The notes: generated by a model from the sequence alone, not told the origin. Counted from the stretch's first letter, positions 1 to 7,154 are shown. The stretch: DNA of 8,528 bases from Bauldia sp. (GCA_020442095.1 JAGRKY010000009.1:1-8528), one strand, 5' to 3'. Numbers and translations are program-made.

Positions 1-597
1 CCGATCACCAATCCCGGGCCGGTGCAGCTCTCCCAGATCGTCGCATGGCTGCGCGAAAGACTGCCCGACGACGCGACCATCACCAACGGCGCCGGCAACT
101 ATTCGAACTGGATCCACCGCTTCTTCCACTATCGCCGCTTCGGCACCCAGCTCGGCCCGACCTCGGGCTCGATGGGCTACGGCATGCCGGCGGCGATCGC
201 CGCCAAGCTCGCCAACCCGGACCGCATCGTCGTCGCCTTCGCCGGCGACGGCTGCTTCCAGATGACCAGCCAGGAATTCGCCACCGCCGTGCAGGAAAAG
301 GCGGCGATCGTCGTCATCGTCGTCAACAACGGCATCCATGGCACCATCCGGATGCACCAGGAGCGCGACTATCCCGACCGCCACATCGCAACCGATCTCG
401 TGGACCCGGATTTCGCCGCGCTCGCCCGCGCCCATGGTGGCCATGGCGAGACGGTGACGCGGACGGAGGATTTCGCCGAGGCCTTCAACAATGCCCTCCA
501 TTCGGGCAAGCCGGCGATCATCGACCTCAAGTTCGACCCGGAAGCGATCACCCCGACCCGCACCATGTCCGAAATCCGCGGCAGCGGCCGGCGATGA
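1..597 (+). CDS. ThDP-dependent enzyme, acetolactate synthase-like large subunit, C-terminal part (5' end outside window)
   Basis: The reading frame is open from base 1, so the gene starts upstream and only the last 198 codons are present. The visible part is the C-terminal thiamine-diphosphate-binding (PP) domain. It has a glycine-rich stretch (QLGPTSGSMGYGMPAAIAAK) and the ThDP/Mg motif GDGC at 244-255, ending in the Asn pair (NN, 325-330) that coordinates Mg and diphosphate, with the usual spacing of about 25 residues. It ends TPTRTMSEIRGSGRR, a tail like that of many acetolactate-synthase-like proteins. Family members decarboxylate 2-oxo acids and pass the carbanion to an acceptor. Substrate choice depends on the missing N-terminal half, so true acetolactate synthase, a 2-oxo acid decarboxylase or a related carboligase remain possible. 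A GTG at 22 is not the real start, because homology continues upstream of it. The nucleoside hydrolase gene follows after 54 bp on the same strand, probably in one transcript. Confidence 0.9.
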   Translation, partial: PITNPGPVQLSQIVAWLRERLPDDATITNGAGNYSNWIHRFFHYRRFGTQLGPTSGSMGYGMPAAIAAKLANPDRIVVAFAGDGCFQMTSQEFATAVQEKAAIVVIVVNNGIHGTIRMHQERDYPDRHIATDLVDPDFAALARAHGGHGETVTRTEDFAEAFNNALHSGKPAIIDLKFDPEAITPTRTMSEIRGSGRR

Positions 598-651
598 CCG
601 GACCGGCACGGTTCGTGCGTGACGGCGGCCGGGCATGACGGGGCATTTCCA

Positions 652-1650
652 ATGAAGATCATCTACGACACCGATATCGGCTGGATGAACGACGACTGCA
701 TCGCCGCGACCTTCGCGCTCTGTGCGGAGGAGATGGAGGTGCTCGGCATCACGCCGGTGATGGGCAACTACGACCTCTCGCACGAAGTCGCCTCGGCGCT
801 CCGCCTACTCGAGGTGCTGGGGCGGACGGAGGTTCCGGTCTGCCCGGGCTTCGACCGGCCACTGCTGCACGAGCGCAGCCGCTATGCCGACGCGATGTGG
901 GGCGAATGGGCGACCTTCCCGGAGACGATCGACCTGCCGGCCGGACTGCCGACCCTGCAGCCCGATCCGCGCCACGCCTCGGATTTCATCATCGAGACGG
1001 TGCGCGCCAATCCCGGCGAGGTGACGATCCTCGCGGTCGGGCCGCTGACCAATCTCGCGGTGGCGATCCGCAAGGCGCCCGACATCGTCGGCAAGATCCG
1101 CAAGGCGGTGATCATGGGCGGCGGCATCGGCCTCTTCCCCGGCGGCTGGGGGAACAGCACGCCGCTGTCGGAATTCAACTTCTGGGTCGACCCCGAGGCG
1201 GCGCGGATCGTGATGCGCTCGGGGTTGCCGACCGCGCTGGTGCCGATCAACGTCTGCCGCAAGACCCACCTGCCGAAGCAGTTCGTCGAGACGATCGCGC
1301 ATTCCGCGACGGCGAAGCCCGGCGTCGCCGAACTGTTCAGGACCTGGACGCTGCCGCTCTTCGAGTCGCTGGTGCGCGAGAACCACCTCGCCTACGGCCT
1401 CTACGATTCCTGCGTCATCGCCTATGCGCTGAAACCGGAGCTGTTCAGGACCCGGGAACTCGCCGTCGACGTGGTGACGCTGCCCGGGCCGCAATACGGG
1501 ATGAGCCTCGCCTACGAGCCGGGCGAGCGGATCGTCGACGACGAGAATATCCGCTTCCCGATCGACGACCCGCCGCCGCCGGTGACGGTCGTCCATGACG
1601 TCGATTTCGACGGGCTGGTGAAGCTCTATCTCAAGACCGTCGGCGCCTGA
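652..1650 (+). CDS. Nucleoside hydrolase family protein (inosine/uridine-preferring type fold)
   Basis: The 332-residue protein is of normal length for nucleoside hydrolases, which cleave the N-glycosidic bond of ribonucleosides in salvage and bind Ca2+ through a cluster of aspartates. The N-terminal signature is DTDIGWMNDD (residues 6-15), the variant of DxDPGxDD with three residues between Gly and the Asp pair. GPLTNLA (130-136), MGGG (155-158) and EFNFWVDPEAA (174-184) are further family blocks. The late block, normally His-Asp, reads Tyr251-Asp252: the Ca-binding Asp is kept and the catalytic His replaced, so substrate or mechanism may differ from the classic enzymes. I chose ATG 652 because the family begins directly with the beta strand MKIIYDTD. 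An in-frame GTG at 619 would add 11 unrelated residues and has no better ribosome binding site. A weak GGGG lies about 8 bases upstream of 652. The gene is convergent with the TOMM-like operon, with 6 bp between stop codons. Confidence 0.9.
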   Translation: MKIIYDTDIGWMNDDCIAATFALCAEEMEVLGITPVMGNYDLSHEVASALRLLEVLGRTEVPVCPGFDRPLLHERSRYADAMWGEWATFPETIDLPAGLPTLQPDPRHASDFIIETVRANPGEVTILAVGPLTNLAVAIRKAPDIVGKIRKAVIMGGGIGLFPGGWGNSTPLSEFNFWVDPEAARIVMRSGLPTALVPINVCRKTHLPKQFVETIAHSATAKPGVAELFRTWTLPLFESLVRENHLAYGLYDSCVIAYALKPELFRTRELAVDVVTLPGPQYGMSLAYEPGERIVDDENIRFPIDDPPPPVTVVHDVDFDGLVKLYLKTVGA

Positions 1651-1656
1651 CGCCCG

Positions 1657-3993
1657 TCAGTCGACCGGCGGCGGCGGGTCCGATGGCGGCGTCTCTGACG
1701 GGCGCATCTCGGGCGGGGGCGTCCCGGGCGACGAAGCTTCCGGAGGAACCGGCTCAGGTGATGGTTCGGGGGCCTGTTCGGGCGCCGCCGTGACCGTATC
1801 GGGCCGGGCCTCGATGTCGAGCCGGATCGGCCCAAGCGCCTCGACCTCCCGCAACCGGCGCTCGGTGTCCGAGGCGGTCCTGCCAAGGATGACCGCGAGC
1901 GGGCCGAGCGCCATGCGCGGGTTGTCGAGGAGGGGCGCAAGCGTCTCCGTCTGCTCGGCCGTCAGCGCGACGTCCGGGCGGTGCCGCCCGAAACGGCAAA
2001 GCTCGCCTCCGTCGCTTGCCGCGATGGAGATCACCGCCGGTGCCCGACCGGCGACCAGCCGGCCGATATGGCGGGTCCGCGCGCCGGCATCGAGCGCGAT
2101 TGTCTCCTCGCCGAAGACCAGCTCGTCGGTCCTCGTCCGCAAGGCCGCCGACAGCGCCTCCTCACGGGTCGCCGGAATGTCGAGGCCGAGATTGGCGTCG
2201 ACAAGCCAGACGCCGCCGGCCGACCTCGGAAAGGCCGGGCAGAGCGTCGCAAGCGCCGCCTCGGCGAGGCGCAGCAGGCGGACCCGGGCGCGGACATAGA
2301 CCGGCGAGACGCTCGACGCCTCGGCCATGCCGATCACCGCGCCCGGGCCGCCGACCATGCGTCGCGGCCGGTCGTCCGCAGCCATTGCCCTGACCGCCGG
2401 ATACTCGCCGCCAGGCACCGCCTTGAGGTCGGGCCATGCCGCCTCCAGACGGTCGGCGATCGCATCCGAGATATCGATATCGAAGCGGGCGCGGACGTGA
2501 TCGTCGCGATCGCCGAGCAGGGCGCGGACCACCCCGTCCGGCGCCGCCTCGGGCGGATCGAAGGCGAGCCAGGCAAGCGCCGCGCGCAACCAGGCGAGCC
2601 GTGCGGCCGGCGCCGTCGCCTCGCTCCCGGCAAGAGCGAGGCGGACGTTCATCTCGACGACCTCGCCGAGGCTGCGGATGCCCCGGGACGTCGCGAAGGC
2701 GCGTTCGAGCGCCCGACGCGCGGCATCGGCCTCGCCGCGCGCGCCATGCAGGCGGGCGAGCGTCATCGCATTGCGGAAGACGAGCCGCCTGTCGGCCTCC
2801 GGGCTGGCGGCGAGCGCGTCGCGCACCGCTTCCGCCCGCTCCAGCGCGAGGTCCGGCTCGGTCGCGGTGCGCGCGGCCGCGTGGTCATCGAGGATGATGA
2901 TCTCCTCGGCGGAGAGGGCTTCGGCCGAATGAAGCCGCGCGACGAGCGGCGCTAGACCGCCATCGTGGCCGGCGGCACCACCGGTGCCGATCGCGCCCCG
3001 GACACGCAGGCGGTCGAGGCGGAAACGTGCCGCCTCCGAAGCCCGTCGCGACGCTGGCGGCTGGTCGGCCATCGCCTCGAACCGGCCCATCCGGCGGTTC
3101 AGCTCCTGACGGCGAATGTCGGCGAGCGCCATCGCCTCGGGGTCGCGCGCGACATGGCGCGCCCGCTCGGCCAGCTCGACCGCGATATCCATGCTGCCCG
3201 CCCGCTCGAACCTCTGGCTCAACGCACGCAGCTTCGCGCTGTCGGCGAAATGCGCCGTGCAGTGGCGCTCGGCGAAGGCGGCCATGCCGTCGTCCCCGTC
3301 GCCGAGCTCCGCCATCGCATCGAGGTCAAGCGAGGCGGCCGCGGGATCGGTGTCGCGCCAGGCGGGGGGGATGAGGAAGTGTTCGGTTCCGACCGGAACC
3401 AGGAAGGCGGCGCCGATCGCGATGTCCCGCTCGGCGGCAAGGACACGCGGCAGCAGGCCGGGAAAGAAACGGAGGAGCCGGCGCTTCTCCTCGGGCAGCG
3501 AGCCCGCGCCGCCGCCGAGGCCGGGCTCGGGGATGCCGCCGCGGCGCTCGAAGATCGACGGCGCTATCGACGTCAGCCGCGGATCAGGACCGATGATGGC
3601 GATCGCGATGCCGAAGCGCTTGAGGAAGTGGAAGAACCATTCGTTGTCGCTGCGGAGCGGCAGGCCGAAACGCGGGGTCAGCAGCGCGACGACGCCGTTC
3701 TGCGCCGGCAGGACGCGGGCGATCCGTCTTGCCGCCTCATGGGCATAGAGGATGCCAGTATCGCCAATGGCGGCGCTGTCAATCTCCTCGGCTTCCGAGG
3801 CGGGGTGGCGGGCCTCGGGCAGCTTGACCGCGAGGGCGGCGGCGAGCTGGGTCGCCGCCTCGCGCGGCCGCCACGCGCCGAGCACGAGGTCGATAGTGCG
3901 GACCTTGCCGGGTTCCTCCTCGCCGCGGGTTTCCTCTTCGCCGCGGGGTTCGTCCGGCACGTCGCTCCCCTCGCCCATCGGACGGTCAGCCAT
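1657..3993 (-). CDS. Large protein of unknown function in TOMM-like operon, helical repeats and Pro-rich tail
   Basis: I do not recognise this 778-residue protein. It has four visible parts. First is a charged, disordered-looking N-terminus (residues 1-30) with tandem RGEEE(T/P) units. Second is a mixed alpha/beta region (about 31-210) with hydrophobic strand-like segments such as GVVALLTPRFGLPL and IAIAIIGPDP. Third is a long Ala/Arg/Leu-rich helical region (about 235-580), resembling degenerate TPR or alpha-solenoid repeats. Fourth is a C-terminal alpha/beta region (about 590-728) that ends in a possible winged-helix unit (677-728), followed by a Pro/Ser/Glu tail (about 735-778). There is no signal peptide, membrane segment or nucleotide-binding loop. 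Its start overlaps the stop of the SagB-like gene by 8 bp (ATGGCTGA), which implies translational coupling and a function tied to the TOMM-like proteins. Scaffold, substrate-recognition or novel maturation roles are possible. The antisense frames are Arg-rich and look like shadows, which supports this strand. Confidence 0.8.
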   Translation of the reverse strand: MADRPMGEGSDVPDEPRGEEETRGEEEPGKVRTIDLVLGAWRPREAATQLAAALAVKLPEARHPASEAEEIDSAAIGDTGILYAHEAARRIARVLPAQNGVVALLTPRFGLPLRSDNEWFFHFLKRFGIAIAIIGPDPRLTSIAPSIFERRGGIPEPGLGGGAGSLPEEKRRLLRFFPGLLPRVLAAERDIAIGAAFLVPVGTEHFLIPPAWRDTDPAAASLDLDAMAELGDGDDGMAAFAERHCTAHFADSAKLRALSQRFERAGSMDIAVELAERARHVARDPEAMALADIRRQELNRRMGRFEAMADQPPASRRASEAARFRLDRLRVRGAIGTGGAAGHDGGLAPLVARLHSAEALSAEEIIILDDHAAARTATEPDLALERAEAVRDALAASPEADRRLVFRNAMTLARLHGARGEADAARRALERAFATSRGIRSLGEVVEMNVRLALAGSEATAPAARLAWLRAALAWLAFDPPEAAPDGVVRALLGDRDDHVRARFDIDISDAIADRLEAAWPDLKAVPGGEYPAVRAMAADDRPRRMVGGPGAVIGMAEASSVSPVYVRARVRLLRLAEAALATLCPAFPRSAGGVWLVDANLGLDIPATREEALSAALRTRTDELVFGEETIALDAGARTRHIGRLVAGRAPAVISIAASDGGELCRFGRHRPDVALTAEQTETLAPLLDNPRMALGPLAVILGRTASDTERRLREVEALGPIRLDIEARPDTVTAAPEQAPEPSPEPVPPEASSPGTPPPEMRPSETPPSDPPPPVD
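3910..3945 (-). repeat. Two 18-bp tandem units inside the unknown gene
   Basis: Two adjacent 18-bp units (3910-3927 and 3928-3945) differ at two positions, and a partial third unit begins at 3946. They encode the repeated hexapeptide RGEEET/RGEEEP near the N-terminus of the 778-residue protein. Such in-frame repeats in an acidic linker often vary in copy number between strains, but this cannot be tested here. Confidence 0.7.
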
Positions 3994-4699
3994 CCGCGGC
4001 CGTCCCGACGGCGATCACCGCCAGCGCGCTTCGCGACAGGCCGTCGAGGCCGAGCAGCCTGTCGACCTCGCGGTCGTAGAAGCCGGCGATCTCCTGGCAC
4101 CAGAGGCCCGAGCCCGATGCGAGATGATCGAAGACCTGGGCGTGACGCCCGGCAAGGAACAGCGCATCGCGGTAGCCGCGCTCGCCCTTCGCCTCGGCCG
4201 CGTCTTCGAGCCCTCCGACCAGGAAGACCACGGCCTGCGCCCGGACGACAAGTTCGGGCTCGTCGGTCGCCGCGGCGAGGCGCCGGGCAAGCGCCTCGCG
4301 GCTCAGCAGCACCAGGGCGCGGGCGGCGTGGTCGTGGCGGTAGAGGCCGGCCGGCAGGGTCTCGACGGCGTTGGCATGGACGATCATGCCGACCGGATCG
4401 CCTTCATCGATCGGGCGTCCGGCAGCGGCGAGGAGCGCGGCAAGGGAGGCGAGCGCCATGACGCCCGCGCCGGCATAGGCCGGGTCGACGGTGCCCTCGC
4501 CCGGCAGCGTGACGAGCGACCCGCCCGCCTGGAGCGCGAAGACCTGCGCGTCGGGTGGAAGCGGTTCCGCCTCATCTGCCCGCGCGATCGGACCCGGCCG
4601 CGGCGCGCCGAGGCGGCGGCTCCGCTTGGCGTTTTCGTGATAGGTCTCCCAGGCGCTGTCCAGGCCAACGTCGATCGCGGTATCGGACCAGGTCGGCAT
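3986..4699 (-). CDS. SagB-type nitroreductase-like protein, short and motif-poor (TOMM 'B' position)
   Basis: The 237-residue protein resembles SagB/ThcOx dehydrogenases, the FMN enzymes that oxidise azolines to azoles in TOMM pathways. Supporting blocks are the YHENAKRSR segment (20-28), ETLPAGLYRHDHAARALVLLSREAL (113-137), which matches the 'GlYrYd..h.L..l' region, and HAQVFDHLASGSGLWCQEIAGFYDREVDRLLGLDG (186-220), which matches the 'q.l.LaA..lGLg...i.gf.d..v..lLgld' region. I cannot find the Arg-Arg-Ser-x-Arg FMN-phosphate motif or the PSgG motif that normally lie between these blocks. Residues 70-110 instead read as a plain Ala-rich helix followed by a strand. The protein may bind FMN differently or not at all. 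The start is well supported: GGAGGA at 4705-4710 lies 5 bases from the ATG, in the 17-bp gap after the YcaO gene. The stop overlaps the next start by 8 bp. Confidence 0.75.
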   Translation of the reverse strand: MPTWSDTAIDVGLDSAWETYHENAKRSRRLGAPRPGPIARADEAEPLPPDAQVFALQAGGSLVTLPGEGTVDPAYAGAGVMALASLAALLAAAGRPIDEGDPVGMIVHANAVETLPAGLYRHDHAARALVLLSREALARRLAAATDEPELVVRAQAVVFLVGGLEDAAEAKGERGYRDALFLAGRHAQVFDHLASGSGLWCQEIAGFYDREVDRLLGLDGLSRSALAVIAVGTAADG

Positions 4700-4704
4700 G
4701 GGGT

Positions 4705-4710
4705 TCCTCC
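4705..4710 (-). promoter_or_regulatory. Strong ribosome binding site for the SagB-like gene
   Basis: On the minus strand the gap between the YcaO stop and the next ATG contains GGAGGA followed by five bases and ATG at 4699. It is the best Shine-Dalgarno match in the operon and fixes this start. Confidence 0.75.
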
Positions 4711-4716
4711 ATCCTC

Positions 4717-6036
4717 TCAGGCGAAGGGGTGCGGCGCGGGGTTGCCGCGCGAGCCTTCGGCGATGCCGCGGTGGCCGAGCCGCTGCGGCGCGTCGTAGAG
4801 ACGGCGGCCGCCGAGCGTCCGCAGGTGGTGGCCGGCGAAGAGCGACTGGTAGCCCGGGACGATCGCCCGGCAGACATTGAGCCCGAGGCCGCCAATATCG
4901 ACGCTGGTCAGGTTGGCGGCATAGACCCGGTAGCCGGTCGCCATGATGCGGCCGATCATCGTCTCGAGATCGCCGTCGACGGTTCCCGTGCCAGCGCTTT
5001 CATACTCGGCGAAATCGGTCATCTCATCCGATTCGAGAGCGAAGGCGAAACGGGACCGGTTGTCGTGGTCGGCGGCGAAACGGAGATGGTCCGCCGGGTC
5101 GATGACGTCCTCCCAGTCGTCGGTCTCGCTCGGCGCCGGCCGCTCCTTCATCAGGTCCGCCGCGTCGCGCCGGGTCCCGGCAAGGCGCGTCAGCGCCGCG
5201 GCGCAGGCGGCCTCGGGATCGAGCCCCGCCGCGACGGCGAAGACATGGGCCGGCCGGTCCCGGCGATCGGAGGTGACCGCGGCGACGAAGGCCGGGATAC
5301 GGTTGTCCATGGTCACGTCGAGGATGGTCACCGGATCGCCCGACGGACGGAAGCGATGGACCATGTCGCGGAGCCGCGCCGGCAGGCTTGCGAGCCGCAG
5401 CTTGCGCGGCTGGATATTGGCGCGCCAGAAGAGCGCCGCCGCGTCGCGGGCGACGACATCGCAGAGCCCGGCAAGGGCGGCCGCCGCCACCCCTTCGCCG
5501 GTACCGAGCCCGCCGGGATCCGGACAGACGATCGGGAGATCGCCGTCGCCTCGCCGATGGGTGAAGGGGAACCACACCATCGCGGCGGGCGCGTGGATCG
5601 TCTCGCCGGTCGCGAGATCGACGGCGCTGGTCCACTTGACCGGCGTCGTCTCGAGAAACGGCACATAGGGATAGCCGGGCCGCGCATATTGGGCCTCGCC
5701 GAAAAGCGCGAAATCGGACGGCATCAGGCAGCTGAATTCGGCCCCGGCCGCGGTCGCGATCGGCATGCCCTGGCGCTCGTACATCGCCGCGCAATAGCGC
5801 GACACCGCCTGGCGGATCGCGGCCGAGACGGCGCCCATGGCGTCGACGCCGGCGACGTCGAGCCGGCGCGCGGTCGCGACTCCGCCGATCGTCGGCATGT
5901 CGCAGAGCCGCGCCCGATAGTGCCGGTAGCGCGGTGCATCCGGGGCGACGGCGACCTCGTCGAGCGCGCCGACGATGCCGAAATCCGGCTCGCAGAGTGC
6001 CCGGAAGGTCTGAGGCAGGGCGGCCGACGCGGTCAT
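4717..6036 (-). CDS. YcaO-family TOMM cyclodehydratase 'D'-like protein with degenerate ATP-binding motifs
   Basis: The 439-residue protein has the layout of TOMM YcaO proteins, which use ATP to activate peptide amides for azoline formation. Diagnostic blocks are GYPYVPFLETTPVKWTSAVDL (121-141), the region GLGTGEGVAAAALAGLCDVVARDAAALFW (176-204), which aligns to 'GlAaGn..eEAi..gllEvvERDA..lfW', and GLGLNVCRAIVPGYQSLF (383-400). The C-terminus carries P433-A-P-H-P437, the PxPxP motif typical of cyclodehydratases. Key acidic residues are missing. In SxxxExxER the positions read A72, Q76, S79, R80. In ExxxxxxxExxER they read A185, D193, A196, R197. A third conserved Glu aligns with R284. ATP/Mg binding of the usual kind therefore looks lost, so this may be a pseudoenzyme or partner subunit. 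The ATG overlaps the upstream stop (ATGA), and a GGAGG lies unusually close to it. No alternative start is obvious. Confidence 0.88.
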   Translation of the reverse strand: MTASAALPQTFRALCEPDFGIVGALDEVAVAPDAPRYRHYRARLCDMPTIGGVATARRLDVAGVDAMGAVSAAIRQAVSRYCAAMYERQGMPIATAAGAEFSCLMPSDFALFGEAQYARPGYPYVPFLETTPVKWTSAVDLATGETIHAPAAMVWFPFTHRRGDGDLPIVCPDPGGLGTGEGVAAAALAGLCDVVARDAAALFWRANIQPRKLRLASLPARLRDMVHRFRPSGDPVTILDVTMDNRIPAFVAAVTSDRRDRPAHVFAVAAGLDPEAACAAALTRLAGTRRDAADLMKERPAPSETDDWEDVIDPADHLRFAADHDNRSRFAFALESDEMTDFAEYESAGTGTVDGDLETMIGRIMATGYRVYAANLTSVDIGGLGLNVCRAIVPGYQSLFAGHHLRTLGGRRLYDAPQRLGHRGIAEGSRGNPAPHPFA

Positions 6037-7106
6037 TCCTCCGGTGTCCCCTCCGCCGTCTCCGCCCCGTCGGGCCCGACGGCCGAGGCCGCCAGCGCGC
6101 AGACCGGGCAGCGCGGCACCTTGAGCACCGTCCGTGTCCGCAGGGCCGGCACCATCAGGTCCGCCTCGATCAGCCGGCCCGCGACGCCGCCGGGCAGCGT
6201 CCGGCTGAAGTATTTGAGGAGCTCGATGGCAGCGATGTCGGCCGCGACACGGGCCATCGGCTGCAGATAGCCCGATTCAACCCGCCCGAAGAAGGCATGC
6301 GCCGCGGTCGCCCGCTCGCGATCCGGGTCGACGGCGGCGGCCTCCCGCCGCAGGCAGAGGCATTCGAAACAGGGCCCCTCGCCGGGGACGACCAGCGGCC
6401 CGAGATGGGCGACCTCATCCTCCAGCACGATCGGATAGAAGGGCGTGTTCGTGGCGACGCAGGCCCGGTTCCAGTCGCGCATCAGCCCGAAGCCGCCGAA
6501 ATCGCTGCACGCGATCTGGCAATCGGATGGACGCCCGCGGCCCTGCCATTCCTCGAAACTCCGCGGCCGGACCGACATGGCGCCGGCGATCTCGGAGCGC
6601 AGCTTCTGGTCCTCGTCGAAGAAATCGAGGTTGCGGAGCGCCGGATGGTCGACCAGCGTCAGCCGGCGGAAACCGCAACTCCTCAGGTTGCCGAGGAGCG
6701 GCAGCGACACGTGGTTGATGCCGAAGATCGCGAGATCGATGCTGGTGATGTTGGCGGCAGTCGCGGCGGCGGTCGTGCCGTGGTTCCAGTAGAAGATGTC
6801 GTCGCGCCGGTCGCCGCCGATATCGCCGCCGCGGACAAGCAGGCGGGCGGTCCTCAACCTGTCGACGAGGTGGTCGAGCAGCGCGCGATCGGCTTCATCG
6901 ACCGCGACCCTGATCGCCTCGAGGTCGATGCCCGTGCCTTCGGCCGAGCGGGCAACCAGAAGATCGAGCAGCTCCGCGGCCTTTTCGCCCGGCACGTCCA
7001 GACGGGTCTTGCCGCGCCGGATGACGACACCGCCGTCATGGCGCATCGCCTGAAGCCCGAGCAGGCGGTAGCTCGCTTCTCTCAGCCCTGGAATGCCGTC
7101 ATCCAT
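6033..7106 (-). CDS. TOMM leader-peptide-binding E1/ThiF-like cyclodehydratase 'C' protein
   Basis: The 357-residue protein has two parts. Residues about 10-95 look like the winged-helix RiPP recognition element (RRE) of TOMM C proteins: a strand hairpin (GGVVIRRGKTRLDVPG) followed by helices ending in LLDHLVDRLRTARLLVRG. Residues about 122-340 are an E1/ThiF-like Rossmann domain, with LAIFGINHVSLPLLGNL, then FRRLTLVD (D153), GPLVVPGEGPCFECL, and zinc cysteines C246, C249, C333 and C336 in two CxxC pairs. The nucleotide loop GxGxxG is degenerate (G129-INHV-S), so adenylation is unlikely. This fits the known role of such C proteins: binding the leader peptide and presenting it to the YcaO partner. 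It is the first gene of the four-gene operon, with AAGGA at 7115-7119 eight bases before the ATG. Its stop overlaps the YcaO start by 4 bp. Confidence 0.85.
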   Translation of the reverse strand: MDDGIPGLREASYRLLGLQAMRHDGGVVIRRGKTRLDVPGEKAAELLDLLVARSAEGTGIDLEAIRVAVDEADRALLDHLVDRLRTARLLVRGGDIGGDRRDDIFYWNHGTTAAATAANITSIDLAIFGINHVSLPLLGNLRSCGFRRLTLVDHPALRNLDFFDEDQKLRSEIAGAMSVRPRSFEEWQGRGRPSDCQIACSDFGGFGLMRDWNRACVATNTPFYPIVLEDEVAHLGPLVVPGEGPCFECLCLRREAAAVDPDRERATAAHAFFGRVESGYLQPMARVAADIAAIELLKYFSRTLPGGVAGRLIEADLMVPALRTRTVLKVPRCPVCALAASAVGPDGAETAEGTPEE

Positions 7107-7114
7107 GTCGACAG

Positions 7115-7119
7115 TCCTT
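7115..7119 (-). promoter_or_regulatory. Ribosome binding site of the E1-like gene
   Basis: AAGGA on the minus strand, eight bases before ATG 7106, supports this start for the first gene of the TOMM-like operon. Confidence 0.6.
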
Positions 7120-7154
7120 ACCGGCGCAGGGTCACGCCGATTTGTCCTGTGACT

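Noticed and set aside
606..618. Hairpin GCACG-GTT-CGTGC between the ThDP enzyme and nucleoside hydrolase genes, considered as a terminator
   Set aside because: The stem is only 5 bp and has no T-tract. The short spacing favours co-transcription.
805..1596. Minus-strand open frame inside the nucleoside hydrolase gene
   Set aside because: It is an Arg/His/Asp-rich shadow of a gene with clear family motifs.
2965..4461. Long + strand open frame opposite the unknown and SagB-like genes
   Set aside because: The translation is rich in Arg and low-complexity, as expected of the antisense of GC-rich coding DNA, and it shows no domain. The minus-strand frames have normal composition and coupled junctions.
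4555..6270. Long + strand open frame opposite the YcaO gene
   Set aside because: It lies antisense to a clearly recognisable YcaO protein. Its composition is Arg/Gly/Asp-rich without family motifs, and it spans the junction between two real genes.
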